From: CAYMLL01 sp964390645
Lineage (GTDB): Bacteria; Planctomycetota; UBA8108
Direction: 5' to 3'
NCBI GenBank assembly: GCA_964390645.1
Contig: CAYMLL010000161.1
Location: forward strand, 1 to 16,904
DNA: 16,904 nt
Shown here: positions 8,901 through 15,061 of the stretch, piece after piece
Layout of the letters: each line of letters opens with the position of its first letter
How positions within the stretch are numbered: the first letter of the stretch is position 1
Made by a program: the position numbers and the translations under genes
The notes under the pieces: generated by a model
The model's input: only the letters and a program-made list of their open reading frames with translations
Database searches by the model: none
What the model was told of the DNA's origin: nothing

Positions 8901-9594
8901 GCTGGCGCGCACGGCAGGCGGCGGCGGCAGCGGCGGCGTGCAGCTGCACAGCGGGCCGGCCTTCGCCGACCGGGGGCGCTGGTTCTCGCTGCTGCAGGTG
9001 CTCGAACCCGACGGCAGCGGCGAGATGCCGATCGAGCTGGCGCTCAGCGATGACGGGCTGCGCTGGTCGCGGCCCTTTCGTCGCGACTGGTTCCTGCCGC
9101 CGCTGGCGGACAAGACCCGCTTCGACGCGAGCCTCATCTGGAGCAACGCGACGCCGGTCGTCATCGACGACGAGGTGCTGTTCTACTACGGAGCCTACGG
9201 CAAGCCGTGGAACTCGAGCGACGCCCGGCAGATCTCCGGCGTGGGTGTCGCGACGATGCCGAGAGACCGCTACGCGGGTGTGCGCCCGATCGGCAAGGTC
9301 GGGCAGGTGACGCTGCGGGCCCGCGACCTCTCGCGGGTCGGAGGCATCGAGGTCAACGCCGACGCGTCGAAGGGCGCGGTGCGCGTCGAGCTTCTCGACG
9401 ACGAGGGCCACCGTGTGCGTGGCTTTGCGAAGGACGACGCCGATCCGGTCCGCGGGGACGCGGTGCGCCACAGGGTGCGCTGGCGAGAGCGCGGTCTCTC
9501 GGAGCTGGCGCCCGGCAAGTATCGCCTGCGGATCCACCTGGAGGCCGCCGAGCTCTTCGCTGTCTACCTGCGCGGCACGGCGGCACGAAGGTAG
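5968..9594 (+). CDS. Giant secreted fusion: metallophosphatase + Kelch propeller + GH32/43-like propeller
   Basis: A product of about 1208 residues from a GTG at 5968, the likeliest start: GAGG lies ~10 bases upstream, and an Arg-rich n-region, ALAVLLLAASL core and RAA cleavage site follow. Module 1 (about 40-325) is a calcineurin-like phosphoesterase with GDPQ (D45), GDL (D90), GNHD (N126, H127, D128), WHYG (H225) and HGHEH (H259, H261, H263). D-P-Q in place of D-x-H recalls the CPPED1/CSTP1 subgroup. A Pro-rich linker leads to module 2 (about 340-715), a Kelch propeller with Gly-Gly blade doublets at 377-378, 439-440, 490-491 and 555-556. Module 3 (about 730-1105) resembles GH32/GH43-like five-bladed propellers of planctomycetes (VDDRDVLY, PWESGTIGY). 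Module 4 (about 1112-1205) is a beta-sandwich. The frame is open throughout with no gap. Catalytic acids in module 3 are not assignable by eye. It diverges from the DUF1501 gene. Confidence 0.88.
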   Translation: MRPRPPPHPRPLLRSRTPARALAVLLLAASLRAADGDVTFFAIGDPQINIPRWGTAGTEATIDAMNLAPAEEFPFGGKVGVPRGVLIAGDLVDDLRNSENWKLYRTFFDPLGKARLRFPVYEGVGNHDLDSRGTDGSLSVIEAELVRRNRARPAELHLCERGFHYSWDWGPLHLVNLNVFPGNVPRPVYGRDSSWNDPRRSLEFLERDLRERVGASGRPVILMWHYGLEGWGLEMWWKSEDLLELRRVLAPYNIALLLHGHEHAYRKYRWAGHDVLMAPAPQRDRDPKRPDTASRPKGFVVIRLRGDELQVAHRDAGEWKERWSKKLDLGAPPSPRPQAQRELPRMLSIDWSTAPPLPRGMQDNDGGIIDRFLVMVGGFCHGVDDDWKPGKYERAFLRDAYALDLRDEASGWRRIPDFPAGGRQEMYAATVDDEIHYWGGFNYTAPFTYRDGYKLSRVDGEWRWTRLPDLPRPGGAGNAVAIGAKIYLLGGMDYDAKRYHVWTDRAGGTDRLGSRLYVFDTRDAATGWSELEPCPGTPRMMSGLAAVDGKLWVVGGYGVDREGAARCVVDSWRYDPAARSWERLRDLPVAVSGFGSGSIVYRDRYLLLPTGYPHATVLDPDGGVRPRYGRPSRIDRSAWKQHPGLEGTTYENHVWVYDTRTDLYGTATPLPFDDHGPATHVVGDTAWLFPGETGGFWWRGEYFGHAPELVLRGKIELLDWEGGADDGDTEAILLVDDRDVLYRSGTRRAIRPLRRRAEKPVIAPDRPWESGTIGYTSVHRDESSGRWQLWYQAWTPRHGCHLCYATSDFGRRWEKPSLGLVDFEGSKDNNIVLEIGYGAGVLHDPRDPDPARRYKLAYWDEKGTCVAFSADGVHWKKHAGNPVIRGSYGEYEPPRFADDPDTGRNGPPLSTSDVIDPTWDPLRGVYAIYSKTWLDGPDGTMHWKRAVVRTESRDFVEWTKPRLIFWPDDIDGGGGDDELARTAGGGGSGGVQLHSGPAFADRGRWFSLLQVLEPDGSGEMPIELALSDDGLRWSRPFRRDWFLPPLADKTRFDASLIWSNATPVVIDDEVLFYYGAYGKPWNSSDARQISGVGVATMPRDRYAGVRPIGKVGQVTLRARDLSRVGGIEVNADASKGAVRVELLDDEGHRVRGFAKDDADPVRGDAVRHRVRWRERGLSELAPGKYRLRIHLEAAELFAVYLRGTAARR

Positions 9595-9690
9595 CTTCGT
9601 CGAGACTTGTGGATGGACTCCGGCGTGCGTGGACGTCGAGCGTCGAGCTCACGGTCGATCCGCAGCCGGCCGTTCGAGGCGTCGACACGT

Positions 9691-9708
9691 CGACACCCCG
9701 CAGTGTCG
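9691..9708. terminator. Short hairpin between convergent genes
   Basis: CGACAC (9691-9696), a 6-base loop and GTGTCG (9703-9708) form a perfect 6-pair hairpin. It lies between the fusion-gene stop (9594) and the converging small membrane-protein stop (9723). The preceding GTCGACAC is tandemly duplicated (9681-9696). There is no T-tract on either strand, so terminator function is only suggested by position. Nothing else is visible in 9595-9722. Confidence 0.3.
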
Positions 9709-9722
9709 GACGGCGCCGCACG

Positions 9723-9929
9723 CTAGCGTTCGCCGCGGTCAGGGTCCTCTCGTCCCCGGGCCCTGGTCAGTGTCCACACCGCGCCGATGAGCGACAGCAG
9801 GACACCGGCTCCGTGGACGATCCGCCACGCGATCTGCTGACCCCGTTCGACGGGCTCGAAGGTCGCGGCGAAGCCGAAGGCGCAGAAAGCCGCCACTGCA
9901 AGAAAGACCGGGACCAGGACGATTCTCAC
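9723..9929 (-). CDS. Small two-helix membrane protein of unknown function
   Basis: The product has 68 residues from a GTG start preceded by GGAG with a 6-base spacer. Residues 2-22 (RIVLVPVFLAVAAFCAFGFAA) and about 36-55 (RIVHGAGVLLSLIGAVWTL) are hydrophobic helices, and the tail RARGREDPDRGER is strongly charged. This is a convincing inner-membrane hairpin topology with a cytosolic basic end, but no named family is recognised. It is the last gene of a minus-strand series behind the coiled-coil gene, 104 bases downstream of that stop, and converges with the fusion gene. Hydrophobic pattern and ribosome site make it more likely real than a chance frame. Confidence 0.6.
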   Translation of the reverse strand: MRIVLVPVFLAVAAFCAFGFAATFEPVERGQQIAWRIVHGAGVLLSLIGAVWTLTRARGREDPDRGER

Positions 9930-10033
9930 GGCTCGCTCCGTACCGTCGGCTCCCCATGGTCGACGCCATGCCGCACCGTGGCGCGCGGCTGCTCGGTATC
10001 GTGGAGAGCGCCTCCTTGGCCACCCGCGGCGGC

Positions 10034-10399
10034 CTATCCGTCCGCATCGATGATCTCGACGAAGGTCGTGATCTCGTCCTTGGAGAGGGTCCCCTTGCTG
10101 ACGAGGAGCCTGATCAGGGAGGCGAGATACAGCTTCAGCTGGTCGTTCTCGTTCTCCAGCTCTTCCAGGCGCTCGTCCTGCCCCCGGTCGATCCTGGACT
10201 TGGACGCGGGCCCTAAGCGAACGGGAGCCCCAAACCCGGGGGGGGGGGCGCAGTAGGGGCCNNNNNNNNNNGCCTCCCCCCGGGCCATCTTGGTCTGGGC
10301 CGCGCGCGTTCTGCTATGGCTGGCGACATCCCGTTCGGTGTCCGCGATGTCGAGCCGGTTGCCGATGTCGCCGAGCAGAAACGTGCGTCCCCATCCCAT
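10034..10399 (-). CDS. Small coiled-coil protein, interrupted by a gap
   Basis: About 121 residues including four unknown ones. The ATG at 10399 has AAAGGAG six bases upstream. The N-terminus MGWGRTFLLGDIGNRLDIAD and the C-terminus (ERLEELENENDQLKLYLASL, then IRLLVSKGTLSKDEITTFVEII) are well-formed: a leucine-zipper-like coiled coil followed by an SKGTLSKDE turn. I recall small planctomycete proteins of this layout; none has a known function to my knowledge. The middle (about plus 10200-10300) contains an 11-G run and a 10-N gap, and its translation (GPYCAPPPGFGAP) looks wrong, so the region between MARGE and RGQDERLEELEN should not be trusted. The frame agrees on both sides. It lies downstream of the bamA-like gene. 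Confidence 0.75.
   Translation of the reverse strand: MGWGRTFLLGDIGNRLDIADTERDVASHSRTRAAQTKMARGEXXXXGPYCAPPPGFGAPVRLGPASKSRIDRGQDERLEELENENDQLKLYLASLIRLLVSKGTLSKDEITTFVEIIDADG
10262..10271. other. Assembly gap of 10 N inside the coiled-coil gene
   Basis: Ten N, flanked on the left by an 11-base G run (10238-10248) and on the right by a C6-G3 run. As at 4753-4762, this is a short scaffold gap with degraded sequence nearby; the true length is unknown. Confidence 0.95.
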
Positions 10400-10482
10400 G
10401 TCGGTCTCCTTTCGTCTCGAGGCCACGCTGGCCTGGCCAGCGCAGATCCTGTGACGTTGTCAGCAGCGGCAGTCTACACGAT

Positions 10483-10499
10483 GTTCGCGCCCCGCGAAC
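10483..10499. promoter_or_regulatory. Perfect inverted repeat upstream of the coiled-coil gene
   Basis: GTTCGCG (10483-10489), loop CCC, CGCGAAC (10493-10499) is a perfect 7-pair inverted repeat that extends imperfectly into CGAT on both sides. On the minus strand it lies just before a TAGACT -10-like hexamer (plus 10471-10476) and about 85 bases before the coiled-coil ATG. It could be an operator or a transcript hairpin; no -35 is convincing. Confidence 0.3.
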
Positions 10500-10550
10500 G
10501 ATCGCGTGTCCCTCGACTCCGCAAGCAGCCCGGTGGACCATGCCGACTCG

Positions 10551-10586
10551 CTCTCGCGGGTGCCGTCGCCCGGCGGGCGGCGAGAG
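10551..10586 (-). terminator. Hairpin shortly after the bamA-like stop
   Basis: CTCTCGC (10551-10557) pairs perfectly with GCGAGAG (10580-10586), and the interior holds a second stem, CGCCC-ggc-GGGCG. It starts 28 bases past the stop of the minus-strand bamA-like gene. No T-run follows, so it is a terminator candidate by position and structure only. Confidence 0.35.
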
Positions 10587-10613
10587 CTGGCGCGTCGGAG
10601 AGCCCCGCAGGCG

Positions 10614-12989
10614 TCAGAGGCCGTATCCGAACGTGAAGGAGAAAAGCTGCTCGTCGTCACCGGCCTGGCTCGAGAGCGCCTGGACCAGGTAGATGTTCAG
10701 GGGGACGATCTGCCCGAGCACCGGTACGCGCAGCTGGAACCCGCCCCCGGCTGACGTGCGCACCCGGCCCGTCGACACATCGCCGAAGTCCTCCTCGACG
10801 AGCCCCCAGTCGAAGAGAGAGACGATCCGGATCTCGCGCAGGAAGAGTGGCACCGAGTACTCGACCGTGCCGTGGACCATGGCGCCGCCGCCGATCGGCT
10901 CGTTCGCCTGGTGAGGGCCGAGCTCGCGATACTCGAAGCCGCGGAAGGACCGCGGGCCGCCTCGGAAGAAGCCCTGGTAGAACGGCAGCCGCTCGCCGTG
11001 CAGGCCGTCCGCCCAGCCGCTCTCGACGCCGACGTGAAGCGTGTGTCGCAGGTCCGCCTCGCCATCGAGGAAGCTCCCGAACCAGTCGGCCGAGACCCTG
11101 GCCCGGGCGAACCCGACCTCGGAGCCGGTCCAGTCGTCGGCGATGTCGCCACGGATCTCCGCCAGCAGACCGCTCGGTCCGCTGTAGGCATTGTTGGTGA
11201 GGTCGGCGTAGCGTAGCGACAGCCGTGGATAGGACAGGAAGCTGCTGCCTCGATCGCGAAACGCGACCGAGGGCGCATCGCCGTCCAGGTCGTCGATGGT
11301 GACCTCCTCGACGCGCAAGGCCGCGGCCGCCGAGAGGCGATCGTCGAGCCCGAGGATCTGCCGCACCTCGAGGTTGCCGACGACGCGGCTCTCGTCGTAG
11401 GGCCCTCGGTCGAAGATGAAGCCGACGCCCTCGACGGTCAGCGAGCGCTTCGTCGAGAGGAGATACGGCTCCAGGAGCGTGGCGCGGAACTCGCTCTCGA
11501 TGCTGCCCGGGATGACCTCGAGGGTCAGTCTCTGCCCACCTCCGGAGAAGGCGCTGGACCAGTCGGTCCAGTCCTGCGGCAGACGGAAGAGATCGAAGTT
11601 CGTGTGCTCGACCTTCGCGTAGCCGACACCGCCCTCGCCGCTTGACGCACCGCCGCCGACATCCCAGCGTCCGACCCTCTCGGCCTCGTCCACTTTGATG
11701 ACGACGTCCCGCACATCGGGACTCTCCGCCGGTCGGGTCTCGACACGGACCGAGTCGAAGAATCCCGTGCGCCGGAGCGCCTTCTCGGTGTCCTCGACCC
11801 CGAAGAGCGTCAGCGGCTCGCCGGGTACGAGCGCGGAGCGAGCGAGCACGACGCGGTCGCGTGTTCGCCAGTTGCCGACGATCCCGATATCGCCGACGAA
11901 GAGGTGCTCGCGCTCGTTGATGAGGAAGACCGCCGTGACACCCTGGCCGTCGGCCTCGTGACGCAGACGGGTCGAGATCGACGGAACGCGATCAGAGCGC
12001 TCCTGGTAGACCGCCAGCAGCTTCCGGCTCGCCTTCTCGATCGCGTCTCTCGAGACCGGGCCGCCGATGTCGAGGTCGAGCTCGGGCAGGAGAAGGTCGT
12101 CGCCGAAGACATGGTTGCCCTCGACCACGACGCCTGCGAGCGAGTAGCACGGTCCCTCCTCGACGCGCAAGGAAATCGTGACGCTGCGCCGATCCGCGAA
12201 GATCGAGACATCGTCGAGGTCGACACGCACGTCGAGGAAGCCGCGTGAGCGATAGAGGTCGCGGATCTCGTGCAGGACGGCGCCGATCTCGTGAGGACGG
12301 AAGTCGCCGCGGTCCAGCACGCCGAAGAGCCGTCGCGCGCGCAGTCCGCCGGCGACGCGGATCTCGGAGTCGGTGATCGAGTGGTTACCGACGATCGAGA
12401 TCCCGGAGATGCCGATACGCGCTCCCTCGCGGACCTCGAAGGTCACGGACACGCGTCCCGGGCCGAGGCTCGTCGTGCGCGCCGCGACGACGGCGAGGAG
12501 GAACCCGTCGTCCTGGCAGATGCGCTCGATCAGCGCGACGTCCTCGTCGATGTCCGCGTCACGCAGGGGACGACCCTCCTTGGAGCGGATCGCCTCGAGG
12601 ATCGTCTCGGTGAGGATCGCGGAGTTGCCGAGGATCTCGACCTTGCTGATCACCGGGTGCTCGCGGATGCGGAAGACGACGCGCACTCGACCGTCGCCCA
12701 CGGGCTCGAGTCGCGGCGGTGCGACCTCGGCGACGAAGGTTCTCTGCAGGAGCCGGCCCACCGCGCGCACGGCGAGATCTTCGGTCCACGTGTCGCCCTT
12801 GCGGACACCGCTCGCGTCGAGCAGAGTCTCCAGCGGAAGCCACTCGCGCCCCTCGAAGCGGACGTCCTCGACGATGGGCGTCGGCATCCCGACCGCGGGC
12901 GTCTCCTGGGCGAGCGTGGGCCCGCCCGCGAGCAGTCCGGCGAGGAGCGGCAGGGAGGCCAGAGATCGGAGGCTGGGGCTTCGGCTCAA
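10614..12989 (-). CDS. bamA: BamA/Omp85-family outer-membrane assembly protein
   Basis: The product is about 791 residues if it starts at TTG 12989, which gives a clean signal peptide (SLRSLASLPLLAGLLAGG, cleavage near TLA-QE at 27-28). No strong ribosome site precedes it, so the start is uncertain; the frame stays open upstream. Five POTRA domains can be traced: about 39-113, 114-192 (VEILGNSAI), 193-281 (ISIVGNHSI), 282-363 (VVVEGNHVF) and 364-439 (IGIVGNWRT). A 16-strand-type barrel fills about 440-791, with the conserved RGF block in GGPRSFRGFEYRELGP. The protein ends FTFGYGL, an outer-membrane beta-signal-like end, though Leu is an unusual last residue. BamA folds and inserts outer-membrane proteins, so the host is diderm. 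It is divergent from ispG; the minus-strand genes downstream may be co-transcribed. Confidence 0.9.
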   Translation of the reverse strand: MSRSPSLRSLASLPLLAGLLAGGPTLAQETPAVGMPTPIVEDVRFEGREWLPLETLLDASGVRKGDTWTEDLAVRAVGRLLQRTFVAEVAPPRLEPVGDGRVRVVFRIREHPVISKVEILGNSAILTETILEAIRSKEGRPLRDADIDEDVALIERICQDDGFLLAVVAARTTSLGPGRVSVTFEVREGARIGISGISIVGNHSITDSEIRVAGGLRARRLFGVLDRGDFRPHEIGAVLHEIRDLYRSRGFLDVRVDLDDVSIFADRRSVTISLRVEEGPCYSLAGVVVEGNHVFGDDLLLPELDLDIGGPVSRDAIEKASRKLLAVYQERSDRVPSISTRLRHEADGQGVTAVFLINEREHLFVGDIGIVGNWRTRDRVVLARSALVPGEPLTLFGVEDTEKALRRTGFFDSVRVETRPAESPDVRDVVIKVDEAERVGRWDVGGGASSGEGGVGYAKVEHTNFDLFRLPQDWTDWSSAFSGGGQRLTLEVIPGSIESEFRATLLEPYLLSTKRSLTVEGVGFIFDRGPYDESRVVGNLEVRQILGLDDRLSAAAALRVEEVTIDDLDGDAPSVAFRDRGSSFLSYPRLSLRYADLTNNAYSGPSGLLAEIRGDIADDWTGSEVGFARARVSADWFGSFLDGEADLRHTLHVGVESGWADGLHGERLPFYQGFFRGGPRSFRGFEYRELGPHQANEPIGGGAMVHGTVEYSVPLFLREIRIVSLFDWGLVEEDFGDVSTGRVRTSAGGGFQLRVPVLGQIVPLNIYLVQALSSQAGDDEQLFSFTFGYGL

Positions 12990-13074
12990 GTGGCGCGTAT
13001 CCGGCGGGATGGGGCGTCGGAATCGTGACAGAATCCGTCGCGAGCCTCGCCAAGGGAAGGGAATTACGCCGAAG

Positions 13075-13103
13075 TTGACCGGCGCCCGGGCGGTCACTAC
13101 AAT
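13075..13103 (+). promoter_or_regulatory. Near-consensus sigma70 promoter for ispG
   Basis: TTGACC (13075-13080), 17-base spacer, TACAAT (13098-13103): 5 of 6 at both hexamers with ideal spacing. Transcription would begin at about 13110, leaving a leader of roughly 75 bases before the ispG ATG. It is the strongest promoter seen in the window. Confidence 0.75.
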
Positions 13104-13117
13104 GGCGGACTTTTGCG

Positions 13118-13150
13118 CGTCGCAGTGGCCGCTCGCGGTGTCCTGCGACG
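13118..13150 (+). promoter_or_regulatory. Hairpin in the ispG 5' leader
   Basis: CGTCGCAG (13118-13125) is perfectly complementary to CTGCGACG (13143-13150). The 17-base loop itself holds a CCGC-tc-GCGG mini-stem. The structure would begin within about 10 bases of the predicted transcript start and end 23 bases before the GGAG ribosome site. It could be a 5' stabilising stem or part of a regulatory leader; no known riboswitch motif is recognised. Confidence 0.45.
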
Positions 13151-13185
13151 ACTTCCAGAGCTCTCGAGCACCCGGAGAAGGGCTC

Positions 13186-14334
13186 ATGTCGAACTCTACC
13201 GAGAGAAACCCGACGCGTACCGTAAAGGTCGGCTCAAAGTTCATCGGCAAGGGGCATCCGATCCCGGTGCAGAGCATGACGGCGACGCACACGCAGGATG
13301 TCGACCAGACCCTCGGACAGATCGCCGGCCTCCGTGAGAAGGGCGCGGACCTGATCCGCATCGCGTGCGACAACCACAAGGACGCGATCGCCCTGGCGGA
13401 GATCCGCGCCCGGACCGACGCCGAGCTCGTCGTCGATCTGCAGGAGAACTATCGCCTCGTCACCGAGGTCGCTCCGAACGTCGACAAGGTGCGGTACAAC
13501 CCCGGCCACCTCTACCACGCCGAGAAGCAGAAGTCCGTCCCCGACAAGGTGCGGTTCATCGCCGAGACGGCGGGGGAGAACGACTGCGCGTTGCGTGTCG
13601 GCGTCAACTGTGGCTCGGTGGATCCCGAATACAAGGAGCGACACGCTGACGACGAGATCGAGGCGATGGTGCGCTGCGCGATCGACCACTGCCGGATCCT
13701 CGACGACATCGGGTTCACGCGCTACGTCGTCTCGCTGAAGGACTCCGACCCGATGAAGGTCGTCGAGGCCAACACGCGCTTCGCGAAGGAGCGCCCTGAC
13801 GTGCCGCTGCACCTCGGCGTCACCGAAGCCGGGCTACCGCCCGACGGCGTGATCAAGACGCGCATCGCCTTCGACCAGCTCATCACCCAGGGAATCGGCG
13901 ATACGATCCGCGTCTCCTTGACGCTGCCCAACGACCGCAAGCACGAGGAGGTCACGGCCGGCTTCGAGATCCTCGACGACATTCGCAACGGTCGCATCCG
14001 CTCGGTGCCGAAGCACTGGGGACAGGGGCTCAACATCATCTCGTGCCCGAGCTGCTCACGCGTCGAGAACGAGGCCTTCATCGACCTCGCGGAGGACGTG
14101 CGCCGTCTGACTGTCTTCGCGAAGGAGCACGACCTGACGATCGCCGTCATGGGCTGTCGCGTCAACGGTCCGGGGGAGACGGACGACGCCGACCTCGGGC
14201 TGTGGTGCGGACCGCGTACCGTCAACCTCAAGAAGAAGGCGGAGACGGTCGGCACCTACGGATACGATACCGTCCTCGAGCATCTCAAGGCGGAACTCGA
14301 CCGGTTGATCACCGCGCGCGAGCCGGCTTCCTGA
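13186..14334 (+). CDS. ispG: IspG, 4-hydroxy-3-methylbut-2-enyl diphosphate synthase
   Basis: This 382-residue enzyme of the MEP isoprenoid pathway reductively converts methylerythritol cyclodiphosphate to HMBPP with a [4Fe-4S] cluster in the cytosol. The ATG follows GGAGAAGG. The N-terminal TIM-barrel half shows PIPVQSMT, VDLQENYRL, VDKVRYNPGH and LRVGVNCGSVD. The C-terminal cluster domain has CPSC (C287, C290) and MGCRVNGPGE (C324, E331), the three cysteine ligands plus the glutamate typical of the family. Its length suits the bacterial two-domain form and not the plant-type form with a large insert. It has a strong promoter and a structured leader. A 45-base gap to the next gene suggests co-transcription with the Tsr3-like gene. 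Assignment is secure. Confidence 0.97.
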   Translation: MSNSTERNPTRTVKVGSKFIGKGHPIPVQSMTATHTQDVDQTLGQIAGLREKGADLIRIACDNHKDAIALAEIRARTDAELVVDLQENYRLVTEVAPNVDKVRYNPGHLYHAEKQKSVPDKVRFIAETAGENDCALRVGVNCGSVDPEYKERHADDEIEAMVRCAIDHCRILDDIGFTRYVVSLKDSDPMKVVEANTRFAKERPDVPLHLGVTEAGLPPDGVIKTRIAFDQLITQGIGDTIRVSLTLPNDRKHEEVTAGFEILDDIRNGRIRSVPKHWGQGLNIISCPSCSRVENEAFIDLAEDVRRLTVFAKEHDLTIAVMGCRVNGPGETDDADLGLWCGPRTVNLKKKAETVGTYGYDTVLEHLKAELDRLITAREPAS

Positions 14335-14379
14335 GCCGTGAGGCGGTCGGTCGCTCCGGAGCTTGACCGCAGTCATGAC

Positions 14380-14979
14380 ATGAACCAGACGACGAACACT
14401 GCCTGGCCGGTTCGTGAGGACACGGGTGGCGAGAGCACGTCGACGCTGCGGTTTCTCGTCCTGCAGGACCACAAGGAGAACCGGCGCAAGTGCACCGTCG
14501 AGCCGCTCCGGGCCGTGCAGGGCGTCGAGCTGCGGCGTCTCCGTCAGCCGCGACCCCGCGAGCGGCCCACCGATGTGCCGCCCGGGGTCCTGCTCGAGGT
14601 CGACTCCGAGGCGCCGGAGCTGAGGGCCGACGACCTGCGCGAGCCGGCGACGGAGGCCCGGTGTCTCGTGCTCGACGCGACCTGGGCGCGAGTCCCGAGT
14701 CTGCGGCGCCGCCTGGTGCTCGATCCGCAGCGTCACGTACGCCGCTCGCTCCCGCCCGGCCTGGTCACGGCATATCCCCGCAGGTCCAAGCTCTACGAGG
14801 ACCCGGGGAGTGGGCTGGCGACGGTCGAGGCGATCTTCGCGGTGAGCGTGATTTTCGGGGAGCCACGGGCCGATTTTCTCCGGTCGTACGTCTGGAGGGG
14901 GGTGTTCCTGGAGCGAAATAGCGAGGTGCTGGCGAGGCTCGGCCCGCGAGATTCCGTCCTGCGGGAGCCGACAACTTGA
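14380..14979 (+). CDS. Tsr3-like (DUF367/TDD superfamily) aminocarboxypropyltransferase candidate
   Basis: About 199 residues from ATG 14380; an in-frame GTG at 14338 would add 14 residues and no good ribosome site marks either. The order of motifs matches Tsr3. An N-terminal block FLVLQDHKENRRKC (D30, H31, K37, C38) recalls the Tsr3 DH-x-x-x-KKC segment. PPGVLLEVDSEAPELRADD follows, then LVLDATW (D99-W102), the D-x-S/T-W signature. The end, AYPRRSKLYEDPGSGLATVEAI with a downstream YVWRGVFLERN, parallels Tsr3's ANPVNYG-x-x-x-KLS-EA and F-x-WG-x-F-x-x-LN. Tsr3 transfers the aminocarboxypropyl group from SAM to a small-subunit rRNA uridine in archaea and eukaryotes. DTW-domain tRNA enzymes share the D-x-T-W motif and are the main alternative, but lack this N-terminal block. 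The bacterial substrate is unknown. It sits 45 bases after ispG, probably in the same transcript. Confidence 0.65.
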   Translation: MNQTTNTAWPVREDTGGESTSTLRFLVLQDHKENRRKCTVEPLRAVQGVELRRLRQPRPRERPTDVPPGVLLEVDSEAPELRADDLREPATEARCLVLDATWARVPSLRRRLVLDPQRHVRRSLPPGLVTAYPRRSKLYEDPGSGLATVEAIFAVSVIFGEPRADFLRSYVWRGVFLERNSEVLARLGPRDSVLREPTT

Positions 14980-14989
14980 ACCTCTGCCG

Positions 14990-15018
14990 TTGAAGCCGGC
15001 CGGCAAATCGTTTACGCT
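14990..15018 (+). promoter_or_regulatory. Probable sigma70 promoter for the excisionase-type gene
   Basis: TTGAAG (14990-14995), 17-base spacer, TACGCT (15013-15018): 4 of 6 at the -35, and the -10 keeps the key T-A at its start and the final T. It begins 11 bases after the preceding stop, giving the helix-turn-helix gene its own start signal with a leader of about 35-65 bases. Confidence 0.5.
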
Positions 15019-15061
15019 GAACCCTCTCACCCGTCGTTCTTGCGGGCCTTGGCGAAAGATT

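Noticed and set aside
12373..13185. Upstream extension of the ispG frame
   Set aside because: The extra part overlaps the bamA-like gene in antisense, while ispG has a clear promoter, ribosome site and family-typical N-terminus at 13186.
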